Assembly: GCA_029718625.1 (NCBI GenBank)
Contig: CM056395.1
Location: 23,344,139 to 23,408,138, forward strand
Direction of reading: 5' to 3'
DNA: 64,000 nucleotides
Source of the DNA: Synaphobranchus kaupii
Taxonomy: Eukaryota > Chordata > Actinopteri > Anguilliformes > Synaphobranchidae
The position numbers and the translations under genes are program-made. Below, one piece after another: positions 1 to 12,364 of this stretch (its first letter is position 1; the number at the start of each line of letters is the position of its first letter). Below the pieces are notes generated by a model. That model saw only the letters and a program-made list of their open reading frames with translations, was not told the origin of the DNA and made no database searches.

Positions 1-215
1 ACATGCGTAAAATATGCAGAATTTGATCACACAGAACCGAAAACCCCAAACCCCCATCAAACAATTTGCATGTGGTCAAAGTGCAGATTCTCACCATTTT
101 TATATATATTTATTTATAATTTTTTTAAAAAGGGTATTTTTATATATTTTGGTTTCAACATGTATGACATGAAAAATGACAGCCCTTTTTACACATAGCC
201 CACCCTACACATGCA
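1..215. mobile_element. Interspersed element copy, family also at 60779
   Basis: The stretch around 50-200 (CAAACAATT, ATGTGGTCAAAGTGCA, then AT-rich and ATGACAG...TACACATAG) parallels 60840-60965 in the same order. It is a diverged copy of a dispersed fish repeat, cut by the window edge. It lies in elf2 intron 2. Confidence 0.5.
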
Positions 216-1599
216 CTTTAAACACATGCTAATTGTGGGCTGTGAAATGCTTTGCATTGTGGGATATCATGATGATTGTGAGAATGGCAAGCAAATTCAA
301 ACTGCTGCATACACACACACGCAAACAGACACACACACACACACACACACACACACGTATACATATGTTCAGCGAATAGGCACACAAAGACACATTCACA
401 CAAGTAGGCAATAACACACACGTGCATACTTGTACGCAAACGCATACAATAAACAAACACACTACATATACGCTCACACGCAGACTTGTGAAAACACACT
501 GCGGAGACAGCAGAGCCCAGCTTTAGTGAAACACAACACAGATGATGGAGAGAACGAAGCTCTGTGCACACGTTCGTCCCCAAGGTGAACAAAATGGCCC
601 CCACAGCCACACTCCATCAATAGCACCATTCACACACAGGCAATTCAATCTCGCCCAGGAACTTCATCCGGCTCACAGTGTTCTAGCGGCCATCGATTGT
701 TTCTGCCTGGAGAAGGTACATCCCACATAGATCTGTTTTTGATTGAGGTGGCCTGTTCGCTCTTATGTTTGCATTTCTGTATTTTGATCATTGTGGCTGA
801 TTAGCGAAACACTACTGAAACACGTACAGGCTTTTAGGTGTAAACACACAGTGAGCTTTCTCCTTCACATTACTCAACAGATCCAAGCATGAAGATGAAT
901 GACGATTATTACTATTATTTGTACATTGTCCTCAATTTAAGAAACCCATCGAACTCCTGTTACAGTATACACAGCATCCCTCCAACAGTATGTAGCTAAA
1001 CCAGCAATTGACTGTAGTAATAATTCCTGGCTCACAGGGAAAAGTATTAGAATTTAAAATGGAAATGAGCAAATTGGCTACTTTGACTTTAATTTGCAAA
1101 GCATGCTGGGAGAAGCACACTTCCATAATTTAGTTGGCAAATTACATCTAGGAAAATTGCTTACATTAATGAAAAAGATTTGAGGATGTAAATGAAAGTT
1201 AATTGATGCCGAATGAGTAATTCATGCATTGGTTTCACTTTAATGACATATAATTAGTAGAGCTCAATTCAATGTGGCATTCCCCTGACAGGAGACCGAC
1301 CGTAATACAGAAATAACTTGTATGGGTACAAATGTCATTACCAACTCAACAAAACACTAACAATCAGTTAATTTTAATTAAAAAATACTCCACAGTGGTA
1401 GGCTAATTTCAAGAACATGAAATAATAAGTTATTATTAAGGACTAATACAATACAAATGGAGTCATTACCTCCGTCTGAATCAATCTCACGCTGGGGGGG
1501 GACCAATTTCCAAACAAATACGGGAATCGCAAATCAAATTAGAACTGAACAAGTTCAGACAGAGGAATCCTGCTGCCAGAGTTGTTGTCGAACCCTTAC
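216..1599. other. elf2: elf2 intron 2 (partial)
   Basis: Downstream (minus-strand) intron of elf2 after the start exon. It holds a (CA)n run at 311-356 and related CA-rich sequence to about 480, then unremarkable AT-rich DNA. No further ELF2 exon was recognised. Confidence 0.6.
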
Positions 1600-1674
1600 C
1601 TGCTCTGGGTCCTGTACCGCGGTCACGTACTCCACCACCGATCCTCCGCTATCAACAAGAACCACAGAGGTCAT
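1600..1674 (-). CDS. elf2: ELF2 first coding exon (N-terminal 25 residues, partial gene)
   Basis: ELF2 is an ETS-domain transcription factor of the ELF1/2/4 group that binds GGAA sites in the nucleus. On the minus strand an ATG at 1674-1672 opens 25 codons beginning MTSVVLVDSGGSVVEY and ending in PEQ, then a strong donor (CAG/gtaagg) at 1600/1599, phase 0. The start matches the ELF2 B-type isoform, which as I remember it begins MTSAVVDSGG. A pyrimidine-rich acceptor ends at 1783, so the exon is 1782-1600. The ETS domain and all later exons lie to the left of base 1. Order with mgarp, ndufc1 and naa15 supports elf2 rather than elf1 or elf4. The short match is the main uncertainty. Confidence 0.8.
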
Positions 1675-1782
1675 GACGCATTCCCTTCGGAGCGGCCCGT
1701 GCTTTCAGCGAAGACCCTGCCAGCCCCTGCACCACAGTGCCTCTGTGTGTCTGCCTCCGGTACTGCAGTCCCGGACCTCACA
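1675..1782 (-). other. elf2: elf2 5' UTR part of exon 2
   Basis: The minus strand has a long pyrimidine tract ending in TTACAG at 1790-1783, a strong 3' splice site. The 108 bases from 1782 to the ATG at 1674 are therefore predicted 5' UTR. That the start exon has an acceptor means elf2 has at least one noncoding exon upstream. Confidence 0.65.
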
Positions 1783-1849
1783 CTGTAACAGGAGAAAAAG
1801 GGAAGGGGGGGTTAGCATGTAGCGATGTTTAGGGCTCCTCAGCGGTATT

Positions 1850-2800
1850 GACCTCGCCAAAGTCGAGTCAGACGCGTGTTTTTTCCCTGGTGTCCCAAAT
1901 CGTCGGCCGCTAACGCCGTCTGGGCGCGTAAAAGCCTGACGTTCTTTTAGGACTGTCTGAACGGGGCCTTTGGGCCCTCCTCTCCGTTAGAAACGGTTGC
2001 CATGGATGTCAAACGTGTCTCCGGGAGACGGCCTTGATCGGGTTGCTTGGAGACAGGGGTGAGGTGAGGGGAGGGCGGGAGAGAGCAAGAAGCCAATGCC
2101 CCACCCACCCACCCTCCACACCAAAGCCGAGCCACGCCTCTCATTCTCTCTCCCAGTGCAGAGGGGAACCGAGAAACAAAACAGGAAGTGTTTCGGTTAC
2201 ATCATCGGCCAGCTGTGACTGCTAACACCATAGCAACGGACAACAAGCCACCCCCTCCTCTCTGACAACGACTTTGGAACCCGGATCCTGCCTGGCTTCC
2301 TGCCGGAGCGCAGCGAAGGTTTTAGCGCGCAGCCTGATTCGGGAAAAGAACAGCGCTCCCGTTATGGACCGCACGGCGGGCCCTCGGCGTGTAGGGACTC
2401 CGTGACACACGGGTAAACGGCGCAGCAGCGGCGGCTCAACGGCAGGGAACTGAAGAGCGGCGGAGAGTCCTGCAGCGACGCCCGCAGCGCTCTTATCACC
2501 CGCGGTCTGTGGCTACAGCCTGGCCTCAACAGAGACGTTTAACTCCAGCCAAGGGGGTGGGTGTGTCAGAGGGCTGGCGGGCTTTAGGACGTCTCATCGG
2601 GGAGTTGGGAGGGGGGCAGAGTAAGTCACGGCACGCCCAGCGGCGCCCGCTCCTCCACCCCGGCCCAGCGAGTAAACATGGCGCCCAACCAGGAAAGGAG
2701 CCTGAGTCATACACCCCGCCCCCATCTCCGAGCACACTCCACCGCCCAAGCCTTCCCACAGCCAGAGGGCTCCGCGGCACACATTCAAATGCCGCCAACA
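1850..2800. promoter_or_regulatory. GC- and CpG-rich patch upstream of the elf2 start exon
   Basis: CpG dinucleotides are dense from about 1850 to 2700, in contrast to the AT-rich flanks. It sits just upstream (minus-strand sense) of elf2 exon 2, so an alternative elf2 promoter is plausible. I found no convincing donor site for a first exon here, so the role is inferred from composition only. Confidence 0.4.
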
Positions 2801-3437
2801 AACGGCTGACTGCATGCCCACAACGGCTTTACGACAACACCTTAGCTCCCGCTATGAACATTAGGAGTTCTGTTAAGTACAGGAACCAGATAACAAATCA
2901 ACAAATACTAGGACTGTACACGACTCATTTAAAATACACACAATTCAGCAGCATGTTAAAAAAAAAAAAAAACACTTAACGCACATGTGCAGAGCCACTT
3001 GGGCACGGCTGCCATTTCACCGTTGACTTAATGGAACAATATTCAGGTCATTTATGACTTTGCAGGAGGACACACCTCTAAATAATCGACATCCTCAAAC
3101 TTTATCTTCATTAAATAACACCTGGGAGACAGACAGAGGTGTGGCTGTAGCTGAGGCAGAGTGGAGTGACCCAATCCGCTTGGCAAACCTCATATTGGGC
3201 GGCGGCCTTGGCAAGCCGCTTCATTTAAGCATACATCTGAAATGTGTACGCATGGGAATCGAGAATAAAGAAAATCGGGGTGCCTCACATTTTGAAAAAG
3301 GCCACAGAACTGTAGATAACGAGTGGAGCCTTTCTCCTGCCCGATTTCCGACACACCTCTCCCACCCTCCCATCCTCCCATCCTCCCACCCTCCCACCCT
3401 CCCACCCTCAATGTCCCTCAGAAAGGGTGGGCAGTAG

Positions 3438-3656
3438 CAGGGAATTAAAATAACTTTTTAACCCACCGGCCTAAAAAAAAATCACCAGTAATTTTCAACA
3501 TTTTACCAGCCACGTTACCTTTTATAATATAACACAACCTGGTTTGTTATCTGCCAAATTGGCTGCTGGAGTAAAAAAAAAAACATACCAGCCAAAGTCA
3601 AACTTTTAACCGGAATTTGGCTGCTGTTAATTCATAACATGGTGTGCATCAGGGGT
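3438..3656 (-). mobile_element. MITE-like repeat, family A copy 1
   Basis: Contains the family words CACCAG, CCAGCCAC, ACAACCTGG and GCCAAA in the same order as the copy at 48360 and inverted relative to 12180 and 44668. Diverged, with A-runs inserted. Confidence 0.5.
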
Positions 3657-3941
3657 CACCAACGGTCAGCTGGGCAGAGCCCTTACGCAGTATCCGGTTC
3701 AGTCACAGTTAGGTACCACGATACAGACGCATCCACGACAGGCTGTATTTAATGAGCTGGTTTTTATTGGACGCTCTCTATCACCCGCAAACCGGGGACA
3801 GTGAGGGTAGATAGGAAAGAGACGGGGAGAAAAGCAAATATAAATATGAGAACATACTGTAAATGGCGGAAGAGACTCCGAGTGGCAATAAAAGTTTGCT
3901 CTTTCTGAGCGCGTTAGGTTGTGTGAGTTTACATAGGTATA

Positions 3942-4056
3942 CGTGTGCATTTCATTGTGAGTTTGCAAGAGCGTGCATGCATATGCGTGTATGTGTGTTT
4001 TATTGTGAGTTTTGTGTGTGTGTTTGATTGTGAGTTTGCAAGAGTGTGCATGCATA

Positions 4057-4098
<42 letters not shown>

Positions 4099-4134
4099 AT
4101 TGTGAGTTTGCAAGAGTGTGCGTGCATATGCGTG

Positions 4135-4165
<31 letters not shown>
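3942..4165. repeat. Compound (TG)n minisatellite
   Basis: Units of roughly 50-60 bases starting TTGATTGTGAGTTTGCAAG and ending in a variable (TG)n run are repeated about four times. Open frames here on both strands are artefacts of the repeat. Confidence 0.85.
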
Positions 4166-4966
4166 TGACAGGAGGAACTGAAAAAAAAGCAGTGGGCTAA
4201 GAAGCTGACAAAAGACAATAAGTGGTCCAGGACCAGCCATTGTGTTCCTCAGAAGGCTGCCCCGTCAAGTACAATGGATTCAGGACATTATTTATGCACT
4301 GAGCAGAGCACACACCCTTAGCCTGATTCTACTGCTGCACTTTATCCACTCAGTCTACTTATTTACTTAAGTAACTGGCTTAACAATACAACAGCAGCAT
4401 TCCAGCAACCTTCAAGTATAACCCCCCTGCCAAACAAAACAGAATGACATGTTTAGTACAAATGCGGATTTTGGAGTCATTCTGCAGCAGAGAGAGAGGG
4501 TGACAATTAAGAACACAAAAGTGTGATGCTCACAGGAGGAAATAGTGCAAGTCGACCACACTATGCGTGATCTTATCTTGTAAGCTACATCAGCATATGC
4601 AACTTTCTTTGGCCTGCAAAAGAATAAATGTGTGCTACAAGAGATTGACAATAATTGTAAGCCATCACATCAAATTTTTACATCAATGTGACATTTTTGT
4701 GAACTACAACCATGACTATAAGCGCGCCTCTTGAATAGCCTAGAATAAACAGCGGTGTGTTACTGCAAGGCTGATTTAGCCTAAAGATAGTAGCCTAGAC
4801 AGTGTTTGCGCGGTTAAGCTTCATAAAGGCAATTGCTTTAAAAGGAAATACGTATTAATAATATAGAAAACCCTCAAACTTTATATTCAAGTGCTTTTAA
4901 ATGAATACTCATTACAGCATTAAACACAAAAAGAGCACGCAAAAACACTTTATTGTGTGTTTATCT

Positions 4967-5246
4967 GGTAACGATTTACAGTAACTGCATCTTCATAAAA
5001 CTTTCATTATGCATTCATGAGCATTGCAAAAGCATTACATTACAATTAGATAGAGCATTATGAATGCATTATGTGTGCAGTATTCCTAGATCTGTGAACC
5101 TCAGGACAGATCTATCCCATGAGATGATAAGTAAAACATTATAAAGCATTCATAATGCTCTATGTAATTGTCGTGTAATGCTTTTGTAATGCTCATGAAT
5201 GCATAATGAATGCTTTATGAAGATGCAGTTAATGTAAATTGTTACC
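4967..5246. mobile_element. 280-bp foldback MITE with 8-bp target duplication
   Basis: Arms of about 100 bases are inverted copies of each other, starting GGTAACGATTTACAGTAACT on the left and ending in the complementary GTTACC on the right. The flanks carry an identical 8-bp duplication, GTTTATCT, at 4959-4966 and 5247-5254. No coding capacity. Confidence 0.8.
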
Positions 5247-5700
5247 GTTTATCTTGTGTTTTTCTTATAACAGTCACTCAATGTTTCTGTTTTAGGGTTA
5301 GGCTAGTGTTGGTATTAGTGTTAGAAAATGATAAGTGTTACAATTGAAACACGATTAGGGTTGTGTTTAGGAACTTGGAAAAGGGTCCTGGATGTTTGAT
5401 TTTTTATTGTCCAAATTTTTCACTAGTGGGATGAACAATATATCAAGCATGTTACTTTATATTTATTTTATTGTATTGAAGATATTCAATTCATATTCAA
5501 TTCATATTCAATTAATTGAAAAATCAGATATTCAAAAGGTTTTAGGGTTCAAATTTCAGATAGAGTTAGGGATAGGGTCAGGAAAAGATTAGATTTACGA
5601 TTAGTAGGTTGGGAAAGGGTTAGTGCAAGGGTTTTTGCTCTGGCTATAATGGCCCAGCCTGAAAGGAGTTTTATGTGTGTGAGGGCTTTTCATACAATAC

Positions 5701-5702
5701 CA

Positions 5703-5769
<67 letters not shown>
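5701..5769. repeat. (ACGC)n tetranucleotide microsatellite
   Basis: About 17 uninterrupted copies of a CACG/CGCA tetranucleotide; alternating purine-pyrimidine and CpG-rich, so a methylation and Z-DNA candidate. Confidence 0.95.
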
Positions 5770-7188
5770 CTTTATGACCCCTTCTTCAATGGACAGACCA
5801 CATTGGCCCTCTCCATTTGCACATATCTGGTTTTGTGAATGAGTGAGGTTTATCACTACAGATCTGGAGAGGATATGTGCCGTGACTACAAGGCCTACCA
5901 ACACAGAGCAAAAATAAAGTGTCCGTTCACAGTATCAAAAAAAGAAAAAAGAAATAAATGCACGTCTGATAGAAGTCAGCGGCTCGCAGCGTTTCCTTGA
6001 GGCTCGTTTACCGTTCCAGTCTGAAAACCACAGGAAGCAGGAAGTCCCTGTTGCGCGGCGACCGACCGCAACGTTGAAAGGCCACGAGCGCAGCGTAAAG
6101 AACTGAGCTCTCTCCATTAGGGCGGCCGCAGCCTAACGTTTCCCAGCGGGCAGCGGGAAGTTTGGGAAACGGCACTTTCACAGTCACCACAGGACTTTTA
6201 AAGGGATGTGAAAATGTGTGCGGAGACTCCAGGAAGCAAGCAAAGCTTCCACCGCGCTCAAGTGAACCCTGCAAAGGTCCGGCACGACACAAACGAGGTT
6301 CAAACGAGGTTCAAACGTGGCCGCAGGTGTTCAAACACGTCAGGGTTTCGCTGTGAATACAACCGAAGCCATTACGCCCTGATATCGACAGCAGGACTGA
6401 ACGGCTAGACTCTGAATCTAAAACAGAGGTGCGCGTTTATGTCTAATTACTAACAAATCCTGAGCATAAACTGAGCATAAGCTGAGCAGTAGCAATCAGG
6501 CGGGTTGTATGACAAGAAGAGAATACCGCCTCACTCCAGCTCGTGGAACAGCTTCCCTAAACCTGTCATCAGAATCACAAATTAGAATAAAACCCGCTTA
6601 CATAATTATGAAGCTTATCCAGTGCAACTTATGCAAGCGGATGTCTCACAAAATACATTCAGCTCCAGGGCCAACAGAAAATGGGTCTTTTAAGATATTA
6701 AGCATAACCTTTTACCTCATCTTCTTTTCTCCAAATATGGAACATCATAATCATACTTATATCCATAAGCCTGTCTCGTCTCCCGTCTGTCGGGGAGGGG
6801 CACGGACAGACGGACGGATGGACGGACGGACAGGGACGGATCTCGTGCAAAGCTCATCGCGGCAGCCGCTGCTCGTTCTTGCTCTGCAGTGCTGTCACTT
6901 TAACTGTGAGGTCACGCCTAGGTCAACACAATTAACAGCGACGGAGACAGAGACGGATAGAGGAACGGAGTGATAGAGCTCTGACCAGCCGGGATTTCAG
7001 TGCCGAACAAGAGCTGACCCCTCAACAAGGAGCCAGCGGGGAGTCACATGGTTTCGGAGGGGCGGGGCTTGTGAGCATGAGGCGACTGGGAACCAATTGT
7101 GGTGTTGGTTTCCTGGCTTAGCTGGAAACAGTCTTTTCTCAGACTTCACACACAAAAAAAAAAAAAAAAAAAAACAGCAGCGTGAACG

Positions 7189-7325
<137 letters not shown>

Positions 7326-8039
7326 TTAGCACGAGTTTGCAGTACACCTTACATGATCACTCAACAGCAAGGCTGTGATGGAAGCCTGTCGTCGACAGTA
7401 ACCGCACATAGCAACAAAATGGCCTGGATTCAATCCGAGCACAATGTGTTCCGTCCTAAACTTCAAACCACGAGCTTAAAGCATGTCACCCGCGCTTCCA
7501 TCTTGTTCGTCCGATGTTGAGTTCATTTAAAGGTCACAAACATTAAAAAAAATATATATATATGGGTGAAACTAGACCACAGCAGTATACGGTTAGACTG
7601 AAACAAGGCCAAGAACACGCTCTTCTCCAAAAGTGCAGAAAACGTTCAGCCATGCTTGTTAGTCTTTAAGATATATACGTTTTTTTTCGTGCTAACTTTC
7701 TAAAGTACTCAGTATTGCAGCTGAACGAATGACAAAAACAAACTTAAAAAGAAGAAAGAGATCAAACCCGTTTTACTGGTTAGGCTCATTCATTATTTCC
7801 TAGCAATTCCTCACCCACGATCGGCGCTGTCTGCGAGTATCAGATTAAGGTCCACGTTTCTACAGCTCTTTACGGTCTCTGCGGTCAGACGATTTTGCTT
7901 TGCATGTTATATTTTTGTATCGTGCGTGTCTCACAGCTTAGCTTCGTTACAAGGCAATAAAGAGCATGAGAAATCCACACGAGCAGAACAGGCTAGCCTG
8001 CACGGCAGCTAACACCCACTCAGCAAATGTTCTGTAGCG

Positions 8040-8360
8040 GGTTTTAGGGACGCCAGCCCCCGCTGACTCGCACGCCGTCCTGCACCACGGCGCTCGGCGA
8101 CCGCGCTCTCCGTAATCCGGACGTCCCCCGTTCCCCCTCTCCGGCCCATCCCACACAAAAGTTCCCTTCCACCTACCGGCCAGGCGCAGGGGTACGCGCC
8201 CTCTTTCTGCGGCACCTTCCCCTGGGGTCCATTCTGCCTTGCCCTGCCTTGCCCTGCCCTGCCCTGGCCTGGCCTGGCCTGCCCTGGCCTGGCCTGGTGT
8301 CCGGAGAGGGGGACTGGAGGAGAGAGGAGAGGAGAGGAGAGGAGAGGAGAGGAGAGCCCA
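8040..8360. repeat. GC-rich patch with pentanucleotide repeats
   Basis: A CpG-rich stretch (8040-8230) runs into GCCCT/GGCCT pentamers (8238-8298) and then a purine GGAGA array (8311-8357), followed by CT-rich sequence to about 8548. The purine/pyrimidine strand bias could support triplex DNA. Long open frames on both strands result from low complexity. Confidence 0.8.
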
Positions 8361-8739
8361 GCTGCACTGCAGTGCTGCTCTGGATTCAATGAGAGGCTGT
8401 GCCCAGACAAGGCTGTGTGCATGCGCCTCTCTCCCACCCTTCCTCTCTCCGTTTCTCTCCCTCCCTCTCTCTCTCTCTCTCTCTTTTCTCTCATCTCTCC
8501 ATCTGCCTCTCACTCTCTCTCTCTTCCAGCTCTCTCTCTCTCTCTCTCAGTACAGACAGACTCATACTCAGGGCCCTCCCCTAGCTCAGGAGAAGCCACG
8601 TTCCTGTAGGCTACTCAGCACTTTCTGTAGGGGCCGGGTCACATGGTCACATGGTCAGGGAGGGACAGCAGAGGCTGTGTCACATGCTCCAGAACAGCAG
8701 CTCTTTTGTTCAACCTGAGGCACTAGGGACACACCCCCT

Positions 8740-9021
8740 TATACACACACTAACACACTCACTCACACACCTACCCACATACACACCCTAACACGCATGT
8801 GCGCGCACACACACACAAAAACACTAAAACCACACACACACACACCCAAACATACGCACAAACACAGACACACCAACACTAAAACCACACACACACACCC
8901 CCTTATACACACACTCGCCCTAACGAACACACACTCTAACACACTCACTCACTAACACACCTACTCACATACACACCCTAACACGCATGCGCGCGCGCAC
9001 ACACACACAAACATACGCACA

Positions 9022-9066
<45 letters not shown>

Positions 9067-9204
9067 GCACACCAACACTAAAACCACACACTCGCCCTAA
9101 CGGGCACACACACTAACACACACTCACTCACTCACTCACTAACACACCTACCCACATACACACCCTAACATGCATGCGAGCGCACACACACACAAACACT
9201 AAAA

Positions 9205-9248
<44 letters not shown>

Positions 9249-9283
9249 CCAAACATACGCACAAACACAGACACACACACACA

Positions 9284-9316
<33 letters not shown>

Positions 9317-9510
9317 GCACACAAAAACCACACACACACCCCCTTATACACACACTCGCCCTAACGAACACACACACACTCACTAACACACCTACCCACA
9401 TACACACCCTAACACGCATGCGCACGCACACACGCACACACACACCAACACTAAAACCACACACAAACACCTCCTAACACACGCACGCACACACAGACAC
9501 ACACATTATT
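8740..9510. repeat. CA-rich compound satellite, four long units
   Basis: A block containing ACTCACT, ACACACCTAC, CACATACACACCCTAACA and CATGCGCGC, followed by variable (CA)n, recurs near 8751, 8937, 9114 and 9371. Unit length varies from about 175 to 260 because of the CA runs. Confidence 0.85.
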
Positions 9511-10663
9511 AAATATATACACCTATATATGGTCACTATGAAGCTTCAAGATCCTCTCATTTGCCAGAGGTTTTGTGGAGAAAACTGAGCAACCAAGGAA
9601 AGAAACACCATTGCACTTTCCTCCCAATAGATAAAACTGCCTTACTCAGATACCTCTGAACACACAAATCAATCAAACCACACACGTATCTTATTTTTCT
9701 AAGTAGTGTAGGCTATGCTTTTTGGGAACTGATATATTATATTTTAACTGCAAAAAAATATAAAATACCTCAGTAGTTATTTTAAAGATTGATCCTCTTC
9801 AGGAGCACAGCGCAAGAGTCTACGGGTCGATGGGAGCACTTGTGTGTTGAAAGGATTGAGCTTTTTAAAGATAACAGTGTTCTTTGTGCTGGGACAGTCC
9901 AGTTCCTCTCTATGTGCAGTCCAGAAAGATTCCCTCCCTCGCCTGAATCTGCCTACATTCTGTGTTAAAGCCACAGATTTAGTCTTTACCCCTTGAAGGT
10001 GTAAGATCACAAATGAATGTAATTAGAATGTTCTTAACTGAACATTCTAATGCTGATGTAACAATCACTATTGGTAATTGAAAAGAACGCTGAGTTAGGC
10101 CATTTTGGGGGGGGGGGGGTAAATAAATAAATAAATAAAAACATGCACTTCAACAGGTTCAAGACTAACTCGTCCTAGGGCTTCTGTATAATTCATCTCA
10201 TCCACGTTTTCTAAAAGTGTTTTCTACCAATAAATGAGAGGTAATTGTGTTTTACAATAGCGGATACATGCAATGAAAGCGTCTTTAAAGTGTAGGCAGA
10301 GCAGAAAACTTTGCTGGACCAGCTACGAGAGGGTGATCAGTCCTCAGTACACTACCAAGCCCTCGACACGGCCACAACCATCTTTCAGAAAAGAGCTGAT
10401 ACTTCAACTCAAAGTCCTTAGCAGTATTACCCAATTATCCTGTACAAATCAGATATGGCTCAAGTATAAAAGGGAGAGGAAACGGTTGTAATAAACAGGA
10501 ACAAAAACCATTCTGCCAGTCAGTGCTGAAGCCAAAGCTTTACGAGTCTTGATACGGTAGGCCACAGGGTCGGGGGCAGGGCAGCCAGCCGGGGGTGCAG
10601 TGCGCCCCGTTTTCTGTGGGATAGAGTGTGGCGGGGGCAGGCTGACAGACGGGGGGGCAATGT

Positions 10664-10995
10664 CACACGCAGGACTACCTCCCGCAGTAAGGGACAATAT
10701 GGCGGCTCAAACGACACGCTCTCCATCTCTCACACGCAGGACTACCTCCCGCAGTAAGGGACAATATGGCGGCTCAAACGACACGCTCTCCATCTCTCAC
10801 ACGCAGGACTACCTCCCGCAGTAAGGGACAATATGGCGGCTCAAACGACACGCTCTCCATCTCTCACACGCAGGACTACCTCCCGCAGTAAGGGACAATG
10901 GCGGCTCAAACGACACGCTCTCCATCTCTGACACGCAGGACTACCTCCCGCAGTAAGGGACAATGGCGGCTCAAACGACACGCTCCGTCTCTCAC
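10664..10995. repeat. 67-bp minisatellite, five copies, each with a YY1-like site
   Basis: Units begin CACACGCAGGACTACCTCCC at 10664, 10731, 10798, 10865 and 10930 (the last starts with G). Each carries ACAATATGGCGGCTC; the last two lack the AT and read ACAATGGCGGCTC. The core ATGGCGGC resembles the YY1 consensus. It lies in elf2 intron 1. Confidence 0.9.
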
Positions 10996-11300
10996 ACACA
11001 AGAACGCATGTGTTTCTGGCCTATGCGGACGTGTCATACGGAAAAAACACATCTAGCCTATTCATATTTAAGTTAGTAGAAATTATCGTGGCGCATTTAA
11101 ATAGGTAATATCACACTGCCTTACCACACATGTACAGCTCATGGTAAAAGGCTACCTGCACGCTGAGCTTCAAGAATGGCCTCGGATGTCAGAATGAATT
11201 TACAATTTTATCCTCGCCAAACTTATTTGTAGGACTCACAAATTCCACTTTTTGCTAGGAGAAATGACCCAAGCAGCGTGGGGAACTCCTCCCTCCCGGG

Positions 11301-11445
11301 CCGAACCCGAGGACGGAGCCGGGCCGAACCCGAGGACGGAGCCGGGCCGAACCCGAGGACGGAGCCGGGCCGAACCCGTGGACGGAGCCAGGTCGAACCC
11401 GAGGACGGAGCCAGGTCGAACCCGAGGACGGAGCCGGGTCGAGCC
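11301..11445. repeat. 23-bp GC-rich minisatellite, six full copies
   Basis: Unit CCGAACCCGAGGACGGAGCC plus GGG repeats at 11301, 11324, 11347, 11370, 11393 and 11416, with a partial seventh. As 23 is not a multiple of three, the open frames around it are accidental. Confidence 0.92.
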
Positions 11446-12048
11446 CTCGTCCCGTGCAGAGAGGGGAGGGTGCTTCGGCTCACTGGAAAATATCACTTAT
11501 TCATGAGCAGCCTCAGGTTCAGTGTGTGGATTACCGGACTAACACCAGGCAGATAGTACCGGACTAACACCAGGCAGGTGGTCACGAGAAAAATACTTTT
11601 TCTTCAATTTAACAGAACAAAAGTTTGACCGGACCACATCAGACTTAACTTTGAGTAAAACATTTAGGCAAGTGCTTGGTTTATCTCTTTATTTACCGTT
11701 TGTTTTTTTTGGTTGTATTTTTAAACATCTTTCACGATTTCATTATTTGATTATTCCTGTCGGTCGGGCAAAGACCCCCCGTGGACAATGCGGGATTCGC
11801 CACACAACTCACAAGCTGGTTTGAGAGACCCAGATTAACTCAGATTTCACTTCCTGTAGGAGACGGAACGAAGGTCTTTATTCTAAACCAGTTTATCGGC
11901 TCTAAATAACCAGGTTGTGGATCGAGTACTCTACCATGGCTCAGCGCTTCAGATGAAGCAGGGGAAAGGAGATGGCCGATATCAGATAAGCATTGCCAGA
12001 GCTAAGCCTTTACCCGCCTCTACATGCTTTCACTTTTCACCTGCGTGC

Positions 12049-12126
12049 ATGGAGCACGGAGCATGGAGCACGGAGCATGGAGCATGGAGCATGGTGCATG
12101 GTGCATGGTGCATGGTGCATGGTGCA
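12049..12126. repeat. 7-bp minisatellite (CATGGAG/CATGGTG)
   Basis: About eleven heptamers; the left half is GAG/CACGGAG type and the right half pure CATGGTG. Confidence 0.9.
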
Positions 12127-12179
12127 GTGCTGGCCAAGTGACAGGTTCGAAGAGGAAGTACCGCATTTAATACATGTCC

Positions 12180-12364
12180 CAGGGTGTGAAATTAACACCA
12201 GCCAAATGCTGGGAAAATTTTGATTGTGGCTGGTAATATTTCCTATTCTGGCAGCCACTTTGGCCAGTAAACAACCAGGTTGCGTTATATTGTAAATGGC
12301 TGGTGATTTTTAGAATCCACAAGCCACTCTGACCAGAGGGTGAAAAAGTTAATTTCATAACCTG
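12180..12364 (+). mobile_element. MITE, family A copy 2 (best preserved)
   Basis: Ends CAGGGTGTGAAATTAAC and the near-complement GTTAATTTCATAACCTG form terminal inverted repeats. The flanks share ATGTCC as a probable target duplication. The interior holds CACCAGCCAAATGCTGG and ACAACCAGGTTG. Related copies lie at 3438, 44668 and 48360. Confidence 0.7.

Noticed and set aside
7947..8513. 188-codon minus-strand frame in GC-rich DNA
   Set aside because: Low complexity Arg/Gly/Glu composition arises from GGAGA and GCCCT repeats; several overlapping frames are equally open.
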